Positions 1 to 13,711 of a stretch of 64,000 nucleotides of DNA are shown piece after piece. How positions within the stretch are numbered: position 1 is the stretch's first letter; every line of letters starts with the position of its first letter. The notes below the pieces were generated by a model. The model saw nothing but the letters and a program-made list of their open reading frames with translations. It made no database searches and was not told where the DNA came from. Source of the stretch: Stictocephala bisonia (taxonomy: Eukaryota > Arthropoda > Insecta > Hemiptera > Membracidae); contig JAQJVL010000147.1 in the NCBI GenBank assembly GCA_035578905.1, positions 476,906 to 540,905 of the forward strand, written 5' to 3'. A program made the translations under genes and the position numbers.

Positions 1-3000
1 AAATATTTAATAATTCCATAAACGTAATTTCTTATGAAAGCATTTGCACCTGTTACGGCATCATCGGATTATCTTAAAATATGTACGAAAATATAAACAT
101 ATAATATTGGCTATCTTACAAAATAATCATAATATGCCATAAGAGGTGAAAGTGCTGTATGAAAAATTACATGATTGGAATTGTGCAATATGTTTTCTTT
201 GAAAAGAACAGATTTGTAGTTAATTCTTTTTTAAACACAAAAATAAGAAGCCTTCCATTGCAGATCTACGGTTAAACGGTTAATAAGAATAACAATTAGC
301 AGTTAATTAGAATAACTTTGTACAGCCTAATTTTCCAGTTATTGTTCACTAGCCCGAAGAAAAACACACTCTTCCAATATAATCCAAGCATGAGCTAGTT
401 CAAGAAAATGTTTACAAAGAAATGACTTTCTAATTTTCGGATTCCACAAAATGCCAACTATTTGTTAATTCTTCGATTATATCTGTATCGTCCACGGAAT
501 ATGAATGAGATACATAGTTATGTAACAAACACTAGGACAATATCTTAATGGACAAAGTCATACTAATTAGACTTAGTTATTCTAAGATTCCATCATTTAG
601 CCAAATCGATCTGTGATGATCTGTGGACCTCTCGTTTTAGTCACGAAAGTAGGCATAATCTACTCGCAATCGTAAAAAATTATTAAAATTATATTGTATA
701 ATAGGTTAGTAAAAAGAGCAACTCACTTGTTGTTCTAGCATATGTATAAAGCACACGAATGAGGATGGTTGACTTAAAAGTTTCCAAAACAACATAAGCA
801 TTTCTTAAGTATTTGCTGGTTATCAATCTGTCACAAAGTGATTTCATTGTTTAATACATTTGATTTATTTCTTATCGATTTAATTTTTACTTACGACTAG
901 CTGAATTCACTTGCTTCATTACAGACCATAGGCAAGACTTTTATGATGATCCAACTAAACACATGAACCGTTTAAAATGTTTAGTACAAAGGACATTCTT
1001 ATTTTAAAAAAAATAACTTTACATTGAGTAGCAAAAGAGACCGTGTTGGCGGAGCCCTAAGGTAATTTACTAAGATCCTGATAGCCAAAAACTCTCAATT
1101 TTGTATCAAATTGTGATAAAAAGTATCACACAAAACGGCACTGTCATTTCCCTTGAAAAGCGAACAAGGGAAGAGTTACAGAGGGTTAGAAAATGAGGTA
1201 TGGTTAGTTTCGGATTTTCTGATGTAAGAAACGTCACAACATGTAAAACGTATACATCCTAAGCTATTTGCAGACAAAACTATTGTTTTATTTATAGAGG
1301 ATTGTGTGGACTTCGTATATTTTGCTATGACGTGCACGAGCACTAAACCACATCTAACGAACTTTGGTCATTCTTTAAGATCAATGACCCTGTTTGCTGA
1401 GGCAAGTTTGCTCACGTAGAACGGAACGTGCTGGCTTAGTCTGCAACCTCTACTTTTTATTCAGCAAACTGTTTGGAATATTTAAACATAAGGATCCTAT
1501 TTCTCCATATGAAAGTAATCAAAACAAAAAGAACTAAAACTGTACTCTGTTGGAAATTTTTTCTTTGGAAAACAAATAATTAAAGATGTAATGCGGTGTT
1601 TGTACTTTATTGTTTATCAATATATAGCTGTATAATGGCTGTTACAATAATGTGTTCCTATCTACTCAGGTGGTTAAAAACAAATTAGTATGGGCCGGAG
1701 AGTAAAATAATATTTGCATGTATGCATCAAAATATACGTTGGCCTGGAACTATTTTCTTTGGTTACGAGATGTATGCGAGGTCTTGAAGTTTCAAGGGTA
1801 TACTCAATTAGGTGTACTAAGTAGGGTATACCTAGGCCTATCTTTCATGTGTGCAAAATTTGAAAAAATATTTTTAAAATATTACATACTGCTAGTTTTA
1901 CCTGTGTATGAAGTATCTACAAAGCATTTTTCTTGATGATTTTATATCGAATTTGTCTGTATTTTTGGTAAAAACAAACAAAGAAAAGACTAAATAGATA
2001 GGGCCAAAAGTATGTGATTGGAAGAAAATATTTGCAGATTTCCAATGCTTCAAGTGTTTAGAAAACAATCATAGGGTTTTGACAGGTATAACAAACTCCT
2101 GTCGTCTTCAGTTGTACTTACTAACTTAGCCTACATCTAAAACTATTTTTCCCCTCTTAATCCATACAAAATTCAAGAAAAGACATGCTCAGATACTACT
2201 GATTCAAGAATGATAAGAATGTTAAATGTTCGTAACAGTCGTCCGTAGTGTCCAAGCATGTAGTTTGTTGCCTTTTCTTTAATTAGTATGGGTTAAGAGA
2301 GGGTAAAAAAAAAACATATTTTTTTCTTGTATTTTCTACCAATCATAGATAATTCAAAGCTAACAAATAACTTTCAAACAACAATCGAAAATATGTAATA
2401 GGTTCTTTTGGGTACGAGAAAATAGGATATTAGTGGGTATAGGATTTAAGGATTTGGGAACCGTTTGCATATGGTTATGGAAGAATTTAAGATCCGTGTT
2501 TTCGTTAAATTATTGTTCTTTTACAAGTGTTGCTGTGCCCTCTACTGGCCACAGAAATATACCCACCTCAATACGTGTTGATGTCCCTTCTTTACAATAT
2601 CGACGGTGTCGGTGTATTTTTTTACAAATCAGGCAAGTGTACACATTAATGAGCATGGTAGCCTACAATACTTGTAGAAAGGTCCTTTTCATTACCCTAT
2701 AAAAACTGTAGTTAGTATGAAAAAAACTTCTATCAATCTTAGAGCTTTAAGTGAAAGGAAATTAAATGCTACAAGATTATATGCATAAGAATTCAGATTT
2801 AAGAATTGTCTGAATTAATACCACATACTATTTTATGAGTATATCACTATAACTTCGATATTTGTATACTATTTTAGATACATTCCGAAGGAAAACACTA
2901 ACTACAAATATCATGGGAAAACCAAACAATATCAGACAAACTGTACAATGTACTCAGCCACACAACCCAACTAGCTAGACAACTGCTTGCAGAAGTTTTT

Positions 3001-3680
3001 ACCAGAGGCAAACGGCGAAAGTAAATTTCAATTATCTTGACAGAAATGGTCTTGAAATAACAAACCCCAGTGGAACTGAAGACACCCTTAACAACTCACT
3101 TATCCTCCCGGTGGTTATCAGATGAGCCTTAACCAGGCTACCGCCTCTAGATGCGTCTGGGCGATACGCTGTATCACGTATCACATGGCGGCAACCCACT
3201 CCTTCCACGCTCGCCTCGGCAAGATCCTTAGTGGAGAAATGTCATACACAGATTATCACAATATGTAATTGTTTTGAAAATAACAAGCTATTTCAACATG
3301 TTGTTCCTGAATTGGCAAAGAAAGTTCAGGGTTCAATACCTTCATCATTATATTTAAACTATAATACGATATTTCGTATTATAGTTTTTCCTTTTTGTTA
3401 TTCAAGTCGTATACGAACAAGCAACAAAGAATAATAATGTATATTCATACACTCTATGATAATTTTAAAATACGTTCGATTTCTCAAAGAGGATAGTTAA
3501 ATATAGTTGTCTCTACTAGCATTCTTTTGACTTGTTAGGGTGGCCTTGGACCATCGTAAGACAACTTTTTATGCAGGGTTCAGTGATATGTATCCTTATT
3601 AATCGTATGGGTTTGCAGGCTGGGATTGATTTCTGGATCAATCCTGATATTTGACTGCAGAGTGGATTGATAGGCTCCTC
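1..3680. other. AT-rich gene-free DNA
   Basis: I see no coding signal. Open frames are short and have no recognisable motif. Around 3,090-3,225 there is a less AT-rich patch that I cannot assign. At 3,623-3,645, just before the satellite, a small inverted repeat (GGATTGAT / ATCAATCC) could form an 8-bp stem. Confidence 0.6.
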
Positions 3681-3776
3681 AGTAGACGTGTGTATGCGGA
3701 GTAGAACGTAGAGCCCAAGTAAACGTATTTGTATGTGATGTGGGTTTATGGGCTTCTAGTAGAAGTGTGTGACTGT
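3681..3776. repeat. First, truncated monomer of the 87-bp satellite
   Basis: One satellite unit cut off from the main array by the insertion at 3,777-5,709. It begins with AGTAGACGTGTGTAT, a variant lacking about 10 bp of the standard unit. The identical 15 bases end the array at 14,912-14,926. Joining 3,772 to 5,710 restores a perfect monomer, so this piece and the main array were once contiguous. Confidence 0.85.
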
Positions 3777-5709
3777 TGAGACCCATCCCCCCCACCAAAG
3801 CTGGAAAGCGTGCCAACTGGGGGATGGCTCAAAACAAGTCAAGCGATGGGATCACGGGTGGCAGTTGGAGGGTCCAAAAGAAAACTCGGCAGCTGAGCAA
3901 AACTGACTTTATTATCAAGAAAGCAATATTTAATTAATCAAAAAATGGCAGAAGGTCACAATATTAATTCGCAGTTAAATAAATAACAAGAACATGACAC
4001 CAGCTACAAAAAACACATAACGCTACAAATACCAAAATTAACAATTAACAACTACATGGCCTATCTGCAGCCTAGCCAGAGACACCCAAAACGTAAGACA
4101 AAAATTTATTAACAATTTAAAAGGTGACAAATTCAGAAACAATTACGATAACCCCAAATAACCCGGCAATTTAGCCCCACCATCCCATAATTCCACCGAG
4201 GCCAGGGAGTAAGCTGGAATCCCTGGGCAGCTCCGAATTAGAATTTAAGCCAAGCCCAATAATCCCCTTTTGGTGAGTTTAAAAACTAAACAATTTAAAA
4301 AAAATATATAACACAGTACCGTTCGAGTAAAAATTCACTTCAAAACACCCCTAATACACTTAACAAAAAATATATAAATAACAATCACTAGGCCTAAAGC
4401 ATAAAAATAAATAACAACACAATATAACGGTAGGGACCTAACAAATATAAACTCTAGAAAAATATAACAACTAAATAAACTAATTAAACTAAATAACAAT
4501 AAGTATTAACACTAAAAGTTCTTTTTTTATGTATTTTAAGTTTTTTCCCTTTAACAAAAAAAATACATATAGGTCCCCCCATGGCTGTGTTGCACAAATC
4601 ACTGTCCAGTTTTTTCAGGCCTAGGCCTCAATTAAATAGTTCCACCAACTTTTTTTTCTTCTTTCATTTCATATTATCAACCCCCAGCTCAGCCGCCGGG
4701 AAAACAAGATGGAAAGCACTGACCTGAGGACAGAAGACTCCTACCCAAAGATGTAGGGGGGGCAGCAGGGTCGCCAATGGCCTCTATACATGGTCCTCAG
4801 GCCAGGCTGGCAGTGTGGATGGTCGGACTTTCCCCGGACGACAGGCTGAGGGAAAATGTCCCACTCGAGGACCCTGGACTGCAAGGCAACACTACAGCAC
4901 ATAAAAAACAGTCCAGCCACAACAACAAAAATATTACACATAACAACTAAATATAACATGAAATGGCAAAACAACACAAGAACAGACAAAATTATACATG
5001 ATTGGAGCACACTAGAAAAATAAAAGATCCATTTTTAGGCTATGAAAAATTATGTTGGAAAACCATATTTAAAACAAATTACAACTTAACAAATTACCAA
5101 AGAATTAATTACGTATACAGAACTAGAAATGACAAATTGAAAACTAGGCTATGGATACAGGAGCAATATGTTATAACATGAAAATCAAACTAAACAGATA
5201 GGCTAGGTTATTGTCAATTAACAAAAAGATGGTAAATCGGTAACTCCAACTGAAAAAGGGTCAACAAAACATTATACAGAACTACTATTAAATATAAAAC
5301 CAGATAAAATAAAGAAATTAATGCTAAAGAGGTAACATTGAGCACGTGGCTCGAACCTAGTTTAACACATCTAGACAAAGAATATAAATTAGACAAAACC
5401 CTGAAAACACAAGTAAGCCCGTTGAATAGTATTTAAACAAAAGTATTTTCACCAAAAGGGTGATTAGATATTAGAAATTACAAAAGAACACTTACGTTTT
5501 GGAGCCTCTAGCCTATCATGTTCATTACCGCTGGCGTAGACCAAACCAAAATGATGGCCAACCTGACAGACGAAGGCTGGAACACGGAACGACCGAGTCC
5601 GAGCCAATGGCCACCAAAGTACGGGAATCGCCGGGCAAAAGCGATTCTCAGGCAGCCCGGCAGACTACGACGAAAAAAAGAAATGTACCGGTCAAAACGA
5701 GCCGGTACA
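3777..5709 (-). mobile_element. Insertion with TG...CA ends and 4-bp target duplication; putative solo LTR
   Basis: A 1,933-bp block of unrelated sequence splits a satellite monomer. It starts TGAGACCC and ends GGTACA, and is flanked by CTGT at 3,773-3,776 and again at 5,710-5,713. Removing the block and one CTGT restores an intact monomer. TG...CA ends with a 4-bp duplication are typical of Gypsy- or BEL-type LTRs. Read on the minus strand it starts TGTACCGG and has an AATAAA signal at 3,913-3,908, about 130 bp before its 3' end, which suits an R-U5 arrangement. Both ends are hairpin-prone: an 8-bp stem at 5,684-5,691/5,702-5,709, and TGAGACCCATCCCC against GGGGATGGCTCA at 3,777-3,831. No gag or pol coding is visible. 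At 1.9 kb it would be a long LTR. A non-LTR origin is not excluded. Confidence 0.5.
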
Positions 5710-6059
5710 CTGTGTGTATGCGGAGTAGAACTTAGAGCCCAAGTAAACGTATTTGTATGTGGTGTGGGTTTATGGGCTTCTAGTAGAAGTGTGTGACTGT
5801 GTGTATGCGGAATAGAACTTAGAGCCCAAGTAAACGTATTTGTATGTGATGTGGGTTTATGGGCTTCTAGTAGAAGTGTGCGACTGTGTGTATGCGAAGT
5901 AGAACTTAGAGCCCAAGTAAACGTATTTGTATGTGATGTGGGTTTATGGGCTTCTAGTATAAGTGTGCGACTGTGTGTATGCGGAGTAGAACTTCGAGCC
6001 CAAGTAAACGTATTTGTATGTAGTGTGGGTTTATGGGCTTCTAGTAGAAGTGTGTGACT

Positions 6060-9000
6060 GTGTGTATGCGGAGTAGAACTTAGAGCCCAAGTAAACGTAT
6101 TTGTATGTAGTGTGGGTTTATGGGCTTCTAGTAGAAGTGTGTGACTGTTTGTATGTGGAGTAGAACTTGGAGCCCAAGTAAACGTATTTGTATGTGATGT
6201 GGGTTTATGGGCTTCTAGTAGAAGTGTGTGACTGTGTGTATGCGGAGTAGAACTTAGAGCCCAAGTAAACGTATTTGTATGTGATGTGGGTTTATGGGCT
6301 TCTAGTAGAAGTGTGTGACTGTGTGTATGCGGAGTAGAACTTAGAGCCCAAGTAAACGTATTTGTATGTGATGTGGGTTTATGGGCTTCTAGTAGAAGTG
6401 TGCGACTGTGTGTATGCGGAGTAGAACTTAGAGCCCAAGTAAACGTATTTGAATGTAGTGTGGGTTTATGGGCTTCTAGTAGAAGTGTGTGACTGTGTGT
6501 ATGCGGAGTAGAACTTAGAGCCCAAGTAAACGTATTTGTATGAAGTGTGGGTTTATGGGCTTCTAGTAGAAGTGTGTGACTGTATATATGTGGAGTAGAA
6601 CTTAGAGCCCAAGTAAACGTATTTGTATGTAATGTGGGTTTATGGGCTTCTAGTAGAAGTGTGTGACTGTGTGTATGCGGAGTAGAACTTAGAGCCCAAG
6701 TAAACGTATTTGTATGTGATGTGGGTTTATGGGCTTCTAGTAGAAGTGTGTGACTGTGTGTATGTGGAGTAGAACTTAGAGCCAAGTAAACGTATTTGTA
6801 TGTAGTGTGGGTTTATGGGCTTCTAGTAGAAGTGTGTGACTGTATGTATGTGATGTAGAACTTAGAGCCCAAGTAAACGTATTTGTATGTGATGTGGGTT
6901 TATGGGCTTCTAGTAGAAGTGTGTGACTGTGTGTATGCGGAGTAGAACTTAGAGCCCAAGTAAACGTATTTGTATGTGATGTGGGTTTATGGGCTTCTAG
7001 TAGAAGTGTGTGACTGTGTGTATGCGGAGTAGAACTTAGAGCCCAAGTAAACGTATTTGTATGTGATGTGGGTTTATGGGCTTCTAGTAGAAGTGTGCGA
7101 CTGTGTGTATGCGGAGTAGAACTTAGAGCCCAAGTAAACGTATTTGAATGTAGTGTGGGTTTATGGGCTTCTAGTAGAAGTGTGTGACTGTGTGTATGCG
7201 GAGTAGAACTTAGAGCCCAAGTAAACGTATTTGTATGAAGTGTGGGTTTATGGGCTTCTAGTAGAAGTGTGTGACTGTATATATGGGGAGTAGAACTTAG
7301 AGCCCAAGTAAACGTATTTGTATGTAATGTGGGTTTATGGGCTTCTAGTAGAAGTGTGTGACTGTGTGTATGCGGAGTAGAACTTAGAGCCCAAGTAAAC
7401 GTATTTGTATGTGATGTGGGTTTATGGGCTTCTAGTAGAAGTGTGTGACTGTGTGTATGTGGAGTAGAACTTAGAGCCAAGTAAACGTATTTGTATGTAG
7501 TGTGGGTTTATGGGCTTCTAGTAGAAGTGTGTGACTGTGTGTATGTGGAGTAGAACTTAGGGCCCAAGTAAACGTATTTGTATGTAGTGTGGGTTTATGG
7601 GCTTCTAGTAGACGTGTGTGACTGTGTGTATGCGGAGTAGAACTTAGGGCCTAAGTAAACGTATTTGTATGTAGTGTGGGTTTATTGGCTTCTAGTAAAA
7701 GTGTGCGACTGTGTGTATGCGGAGTAGAACTTAGGGCCCAAGTAAACGTATTTGTATGTGATGTGGGTTTATGGGCTTCTAGTATAAGTGTGCGACTGTG
7801 TGTATGCGGAGTAGAACTTAGAGCCCAAGTAAACGTATTTGTATGTAGTGTGGGTTTATGGGCTTCTAGTAGAAGTGTGCGACTGTGTGTATGCGGAGTA
7901 GATCTTAGAGCCCAAATATACGTATTTGTATGTAGTGTGGGTTTATGGGCTTCTAGTAGAAGTGTGCGACTGTGTGTATGCGGAGTAGATCTTAGAGCCC
8001 AAATAAACGTATTTGTATGTAGTGTGGGTTTATGGGCTTCTAGTAGAAGTGTGCGACTGTGTGTATGCGGAGTAGAACTTAGAGCCCAAGTAAACGTATT
8101 TGTATGTAGTGTGGGTTTATGGGCTTCTAGTAGAAGTGTGTGACTGTGTGTATGCGGAGTAGAATTTAGAGCCCAAGTAAACGTATTTCTATGTAGTGTG
8201 GGTTTATGGGCTTCTAGTAGAAGTGTGTGACTGTGTGTATGTGAAGTAAAACTTGGAGCCCAAATAAACGTATTTGTATGTAATGTGGGTTTATGGGCTT
8301 CTAGTAGAAGTGTGTGACTGTGTGTATGTGGAGTAGAACTTAGGGCCCAAGTAAACGTATTTGTATGTAGTGTGGGTTTATGGGCTTCTAGTAGAAGTGT
8401 GTGACTGTGTGTATGCGGAGTAGAACTTAGAACCCAAGTAAACGTATTTGTATGTGATATGGGTTTATGGGCTTCTAGTAGAAGTGTGCGACTGTATGTA
8501 TGCGGAGTAGAACTTAGAGCCCAAGTAAACGTATTTGTGTGTAGTGTAGTTTTATGGGCTTCTAGTAGAAGTGTGCGACTGTGTGTATGCGGAGTAGAAG
8601 TTAGGGCCCAAGTAAACGTATTTGTATGTAGTGTGGGTTTATGGGCTTCTAGTAGAAGTGTGTGTCTGTGTGTATGCGGAGTAGATCTTAGGGCCCAAGT
8701 AAATGTATTTGTATGTAGTGTGGGTTTATGGGCTTCTAGTAGAAGTGTGCGACTGTGTGTATGCGGAGTAGAACTTAGAGCCCAAATAAACGTATTTGTA
8801 TGTGATGTGGGTTTATGGGCTTCTAGTAGAAGTGTGCGACTGTGTGTATGCGGAGTAGAACTTAGGGCCCAAGTAAACGTATTTGTATGTGATGTGGGTT
8901 TATGGGCTTCTAGTAGAAGTGTGCGACTGTGTGTATGCGGAGTAGAACTTAGAGCCCAAGTAAACGTATTTGTATGTAGTGTGGGTTTATGGGCTTCTAG

Positions 9001-9885
9001 TAGAAGTGTGCGACTGTGTGTATGCGGAGTAGAACTTCGAGCCCAAATAAACGTATTTGTATGTAATGTGGGTATATGGGCTTCTAGTAGATGTGTGCGA
9101 CTATGTGTATGCGGAGTAGAACTTAGAGCCCAAGTAAACGTATTTGTATGTAGTGTGGGTTAATGGGCTTCTAGTAGAAGTGTGTGACTGTGTGTATGCG
9201 GAGTAGAATTTAGAGCCCAAGTAAACGTATTTCTATGTAGTGTGGGTTTATGGGCTTCTAGTAGAAGTGTTGGACTGTGTGTATGTGGAGTAGAACTTAG
9301 AGCCCAAATAAACGTATTTGTATGTAGTGTGGGTTTATGGGCTTCTAGTAGAAGTGTGTGACTGTGTGTATGCGGAGTAGAACTTAGAGCCCAAGTAAAC
9401 GTATTTGTATGTAGTGTGGGTTTATGGGCTTCTAGTAGAAGTGTGCGACTGTGTGTATGCGGAGTAGAACTTAGGGCCCAAGTAAACGTATTTGTATGTA
9501 GTGTGGGTTTATGGGCTTCTAGTAGAAGTGTGTGACTGTGTGTATGCGGAGGAGAACTTAGAGCCCAAGTAAACGTATTTGTATGTGATGTGGGTTTATG
9601 GGCTTCTAGTAGAAGTGTGCGACTGTGTGTATGCGGAGTAGAACTTAGAGCCCAAGTAAACGTATTTGTGTGTAGTGTGGTTGAATGGGCTTCTAGTAGA
9701 AGTGTGCGACTGTGTGTATGCGGAGTAGAAGTTAGGGCCCAAGTAAATGTATTTGTATGTAGTGTGGGTTTATGGGCTTCTAGTAGAAGTGTGTGTCTGT
9801 GTGTATGCGGAGTAGAACTTAGGGCCCAAGTAAACGTATTTGTATGTAGTGTGGGTTTATGGGCTTCTAGTAGAAGTGTGTGACT
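6060..9885. repeat. Higher-order duplication, copy A (3,826 bp)
   Basis: Monomer variants in this block recur in the same order 3,826 bp downstream. The shared marks include the 1-bp deletion at 6,781, the TTATTGGCTTCTAGTAAAAG variant at 7,681, the AAATATACG variant near 7,915 and the GTTAATGGGC variant near 9,168. The block is about 44 monomers. I noticed only a handful of differences (near 6,171, 6,852 and 7,287). The left edge is placed near 6,060 because the monomer before it no longer matches the one before 9,886. Confidence 0.85.
6136..7480. repeat. Two tandem 695-bp (8-monomer) blocks inside copy A
   Basis: The monomer order repeats at an offset of 695 bp, which is 8 x 87 minus 1. Both blocks end in the same 1-bp-deleted monomer (GAGCCAAG rather than GAGCCCAAG), near 6,781 and 7,476. 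They differ in the penultimate region, for example CGGAG/GGGGAG near 7,286. The pair is present again at 9,961-11,306, so it predates the 3.8-kb duplication. Confidence 0.85.
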
Positions 9886-12800
9886 GTGTGTATGCGGAGT
9901 AGAACTTAGAGCCCAAGTAAACGTATTTGTATGTAGTGTGGGTTTATGGGCTTCTAGTAGAAGTGTGTGACTGTTTGTATGTGGAGTAGAACTTAGAGCC
10001 CAAGTAAACGTATTTGTATGTGATGTGGGTTTATGGGCTTCTAGTAGAAGTGTGTGACTGTGTGTATGCGGAGTAGAACTTAGAGCCCAAGTAAACGTAT
10101 TTGTATGTGATGTGGGTTTATGGGCTTCTAGTAGAAGTGTGTGACTGTGTGTATGCGGAGTAGAACTTAGAGCCCAAGTAAACGTATTTGTATGTGATGT
10201 GGGTTTATGGGCTTCTAGTAGAAGTGTGCGACTGTGTGTATGCGGAGTAGAACTTAGAGCCCAAGTAAACGTATTTGAATGTAGTGTGGGTTTATGGGCT
10301 TCTAGTAGAAGTGTGTGACTGTGTGTATGCGGAGTAGAACTTAGAGCCCAAGTAAACGTATTTGTATGAAGTGTGGGTTTATGGGCTTCTAGTAGAAGTG
10401 TGTGACTGTATATATGTGGAGTAGAACTTAGAGCCCAAGTAAACGTATTTGTATGTAATGTGGGTTTATGGGCTTCTAGTAGAAGTGTGTGACTGTGTGT
10501 ATGCGGAGTAGAACTTAGAGCCCAAGTAAACGTATTTGTATGTGATGTGGGTTTATGGGCTTCTAGTAGAAGTGTGTGACTGTGTGTATGTGGAGTAGAA
10601 CTTAGAGCCAAGTAAACGTATTTGTATGTAGTGTGGGCTTATGGGCTTCTAGTAGAAGTGTGTGACTGTATGTATGTGGAGTAGAACTTAGAGCCCAAGT
10701 AAACGTATTTGTATGTGATGTGGGTTTATGGGCTTCTAGTAGAAGTGTGTGACTGTGTGTATGCGGAGTAGAACTTAGAGCCCAAGTAAACGTATTTGTA
10801 TGTGATGTGGGTTTATGGGCTTCTAGTAGAAGTGTGTGACTGTGTGTATGCGGAGTAGAACTTAGAGCCCAAGTAAACGTATTTGTATGTGATGTGGGTT
10901 TATGGGCTTCTAGTAGAAGTGTGCGACTGTGTGTATGCGGAGTAGAACTTAGAGCCCAAGTAAACGTATTTGAATGTAGTGTGGGTTTATGGGCTTCTAG
11001 TAGAAGTGTGTGACTGTGTGTATGCGGAGTAGAACTTAGAGCCCAAGTAAACGTATTTGTATGAAGTGTGGGTTTATGGGCTTCTAGTAGAAGTGTGTGA
11101 CTGTATATATGTGGAGTAGAACTTAGAGCCCAAGTAAACGTATTTGTATGTAATGTGGGTTTATGGGCTTCTAGTAGAAGTGTGTGACTGTGTGTATGCG
11201 GAGTAGAACTTAGAGCCCAAGTAAACGTATTTGTATGTGATGTGGGTTTATGGGCTTCTAGTAGAAGTGTGTGACTGTGTGTATGTGGAGTAGAACTTAG
11301 AGCCAAGTAAACGTATTTGTATGTAGTGTGGGTTTATGGGCTTCTAGTAGAAGTGTGTGACTGTGTGTATGTGGAGTAGAACTTAGGGCCCAAGTAAACG
11401 TATTTGTATGTAGTGTGGGTTTATGGGCTTCTAGTAGACGTGTGTGACTGTGTGTATGCGGAGTAGAACTTAGGGCCTAAGTAAACGTATTTGTATGTAG
11501 TGTGGGTTTATTGGCTTCTAGTAAAAGTGTGCGACTGTGTGTATGCGGAGTAGAACTTAGGGCCCAAGTAAACGTATTTGTATGTGATGTGGGTTTATGG
11601 GCTTCTAGTATAAGTGTGCGACTGTGTGTATGCGGAGTAGAACTTAGAGCCCAAGTAAACGTATTTGTATGTAGTGTGGGTTTATGGGCTTCTAGTAGAA
11701 GTGTGCGACTGTGTGTATGCGGAGTAGATCTTAGAGCCCAAATATACGTATTTGTATGTAGTGTGGGTTTATGGGCTTCTAGTAGAAGTGTGCGACTGTG
11801 TGTATGCGGAGTAGATCTTAGAGCCCAAATAAACGTATTTGTATGTAGTGTGGGTTTATGGGCTTCTAGTAGAAGTGTGCGACTGTGTGTATGCGGAGTA
11901 GAACTTAGAGCCCAAGTAAACGTATTTGTATGTAGTGTGGGTTTATGGGCTTCTAGTAGAAGTGTGTGACTGTGTGTATGCGGAGTAGAATTTAGAGCCC
12001 AAGTAAACGTATTTCTATGTAGTGTGGGTTTATGGGCTTCTAGTAGAAGTGTGTGACTGTGTGTATGTGAAGTAAAACTTGGAGCCCAAATAAACGTATT
12101 TGTATGTAATGTGGGTTTATGGGCTTCTAGTAGAAGTGTGTGACTGTGTGTATGTGGAGTAGAACTTAGGGCCCAAGTAAACGTATTTGTATGTAGTGTG
12201 GGTTTATGGGCTTCTAGTAGAAGTGTGTGACTGTGTGTATGCGGAGTAGAACTTAGAACCCAAGTAAACGTATTTGTATGTGATATGGGTTTATGGGCTT
12301 CTAGTAGAAGTGTGCGACTGTATGTATGCGGAGTAGAACTTAGAGCCCAAGTAAACGTATTTGTGTGTAGTGTAGTTTTATGGGCTTCTAGTAGAAGTGT
12401 GCGACTGTGTGTATGCGGAGTAGAAGTTAGGGCCCAAGTAAACGTATTTGTATGTAGTGTGGGTTTATGGGCTTCTAGTAGAAGTGTGTGTCTGTGTGTA
12501 TGCGGAGTAGATCTTAGGGCCCAAGTAAATGTATTTGTATGTAGTGTGGGTTTATGGGCTTCTAGTAGAAGTGTGCGACTGTGTGTATGCGGAGTAGAAC
12601 TTAGAGCCCAAATAAACGTATTTGTATGTGATGTGGGTTTATGGGCTTCTAGTAGAAGTGTGCGACTGTGTGTATGCGGAGTAGAACTTAGGGCCCAAGT
12701 AAACGTATTTGTATGTGATGTGGGTTTATGGGCTTCTAGTAGAAGTGTGCGACTGTGTGTATGCGGAGTAGAACTTAGAGCCCAAGTAAACGTATTTGTA

Positions 12801-13711
12801 TGTAGTGTGGGTTTATGGGCTTCTAGTAGAAGTGTGCGACTGTGTGTATGCGGAGTAGAACTTCGAGCCCAAATAAACGTATTTGTATGTAATGTGGGTA
12901 TATGGGCTTCTAGTAGATGTGTGCGACTATGTGTATGCGGAGTAGAACTTAGAGCCCAAGTAAACGTATTTGTATGTAGTGTGGGTTAATGGGCTTCTAG
13001 TAGAAGTGTGTGACTGTGTGTATGCGGAGTAGAATTTAGAGCCCAAGTAAACGTATTTCTATGTAGTGTGGGTTTATGGGCTTCTAGTAGAAGTGTTGGA
13101 CTGTGTGTATGTGGAGTAGAACTTAGAGCCCAAATAAACGTATTTGTATGTAGTGTGGGTTTATGGGCTTCTAGTAGAAGTGTGTGACTGTGTGTATGCG
13201 GAGTAGAACTTAGAGCCCAAGTAAACGTATTTGTATGTAGTGTGGGTTTATGGGCTTCTAGTAGAAGTGTGCGACTGTGTGTATGCGGAGTAGAACTTAG
13301 GGCCCAAGTAAACGTATTTGTATGTAGTGTGGGTTTATGGGCTTCTAGTAGAAGTGTGTGACTGTGTGTATGCGGAGGAGAACTTAGAGCCCAAGTAAAC
13401 GTATTTGTATGTGATGTGGGTTTATGGGCTTCTAGTAGAAGTGTGCGACTGTGTGTATGCGGAGTAGAACTTAGAGCCCAAGTAAACGTATTTGTGTGTA
13501 GTGTGGTTGAATGGGCTTCTAGTAGAAGTGTGCGACTGTGTGTATGCGGAGTAGAAGTTAGGGCCCAAGTAAATGTATTTGTATGTAGTGTGGGTTTATG
13601 GGCTTCTAGTAGAAGTGTGTGTCTGTGTGTATGCGGAGTAGAACTTAGGGCCCAAGTAAACGTATTTGTATGTAGTGTGGGTTTATGGGCTTCTAGTAGA
13701 AGTGTGTGACT
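9886..13711. repeat. Higher-order duplication, copy B (3,826 bp)
   Basis: Tandem partner of the block at 6,060-9,885, in the same orientation. After about 13,712 the monomer order stops matching (TAGGGCCC with GTGATG here, TAGAGCCC with GTAGTG at 9,887). Several translated stretches are identical between the two blocks, so the duplication, or its homogenisation, is recent. Confidence 0.85.
9961..11306. repeat. Two tandem 695-bp blocks inside copy B
   Basis: Same nested 8-monomer duplication as at 6,136-7,480, with the same shared 1-bp deletion near 10,606 and 11,301. Confidence 0.85.

Noticed and set aside
4741..5396. Short hydrophobic minus frames inside the LTR-like insertion
   Set aside because: No gag, pol or env motif. 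Hydrophobic content is expected from AT-rich DNA.
3777..5709. Helitron, because of the hairpin 18-26 bp from the right end
   Set aside because: The end lacks CTRR after the hairpin and a 4-bp target duplication is present, which Helitrons do not make.
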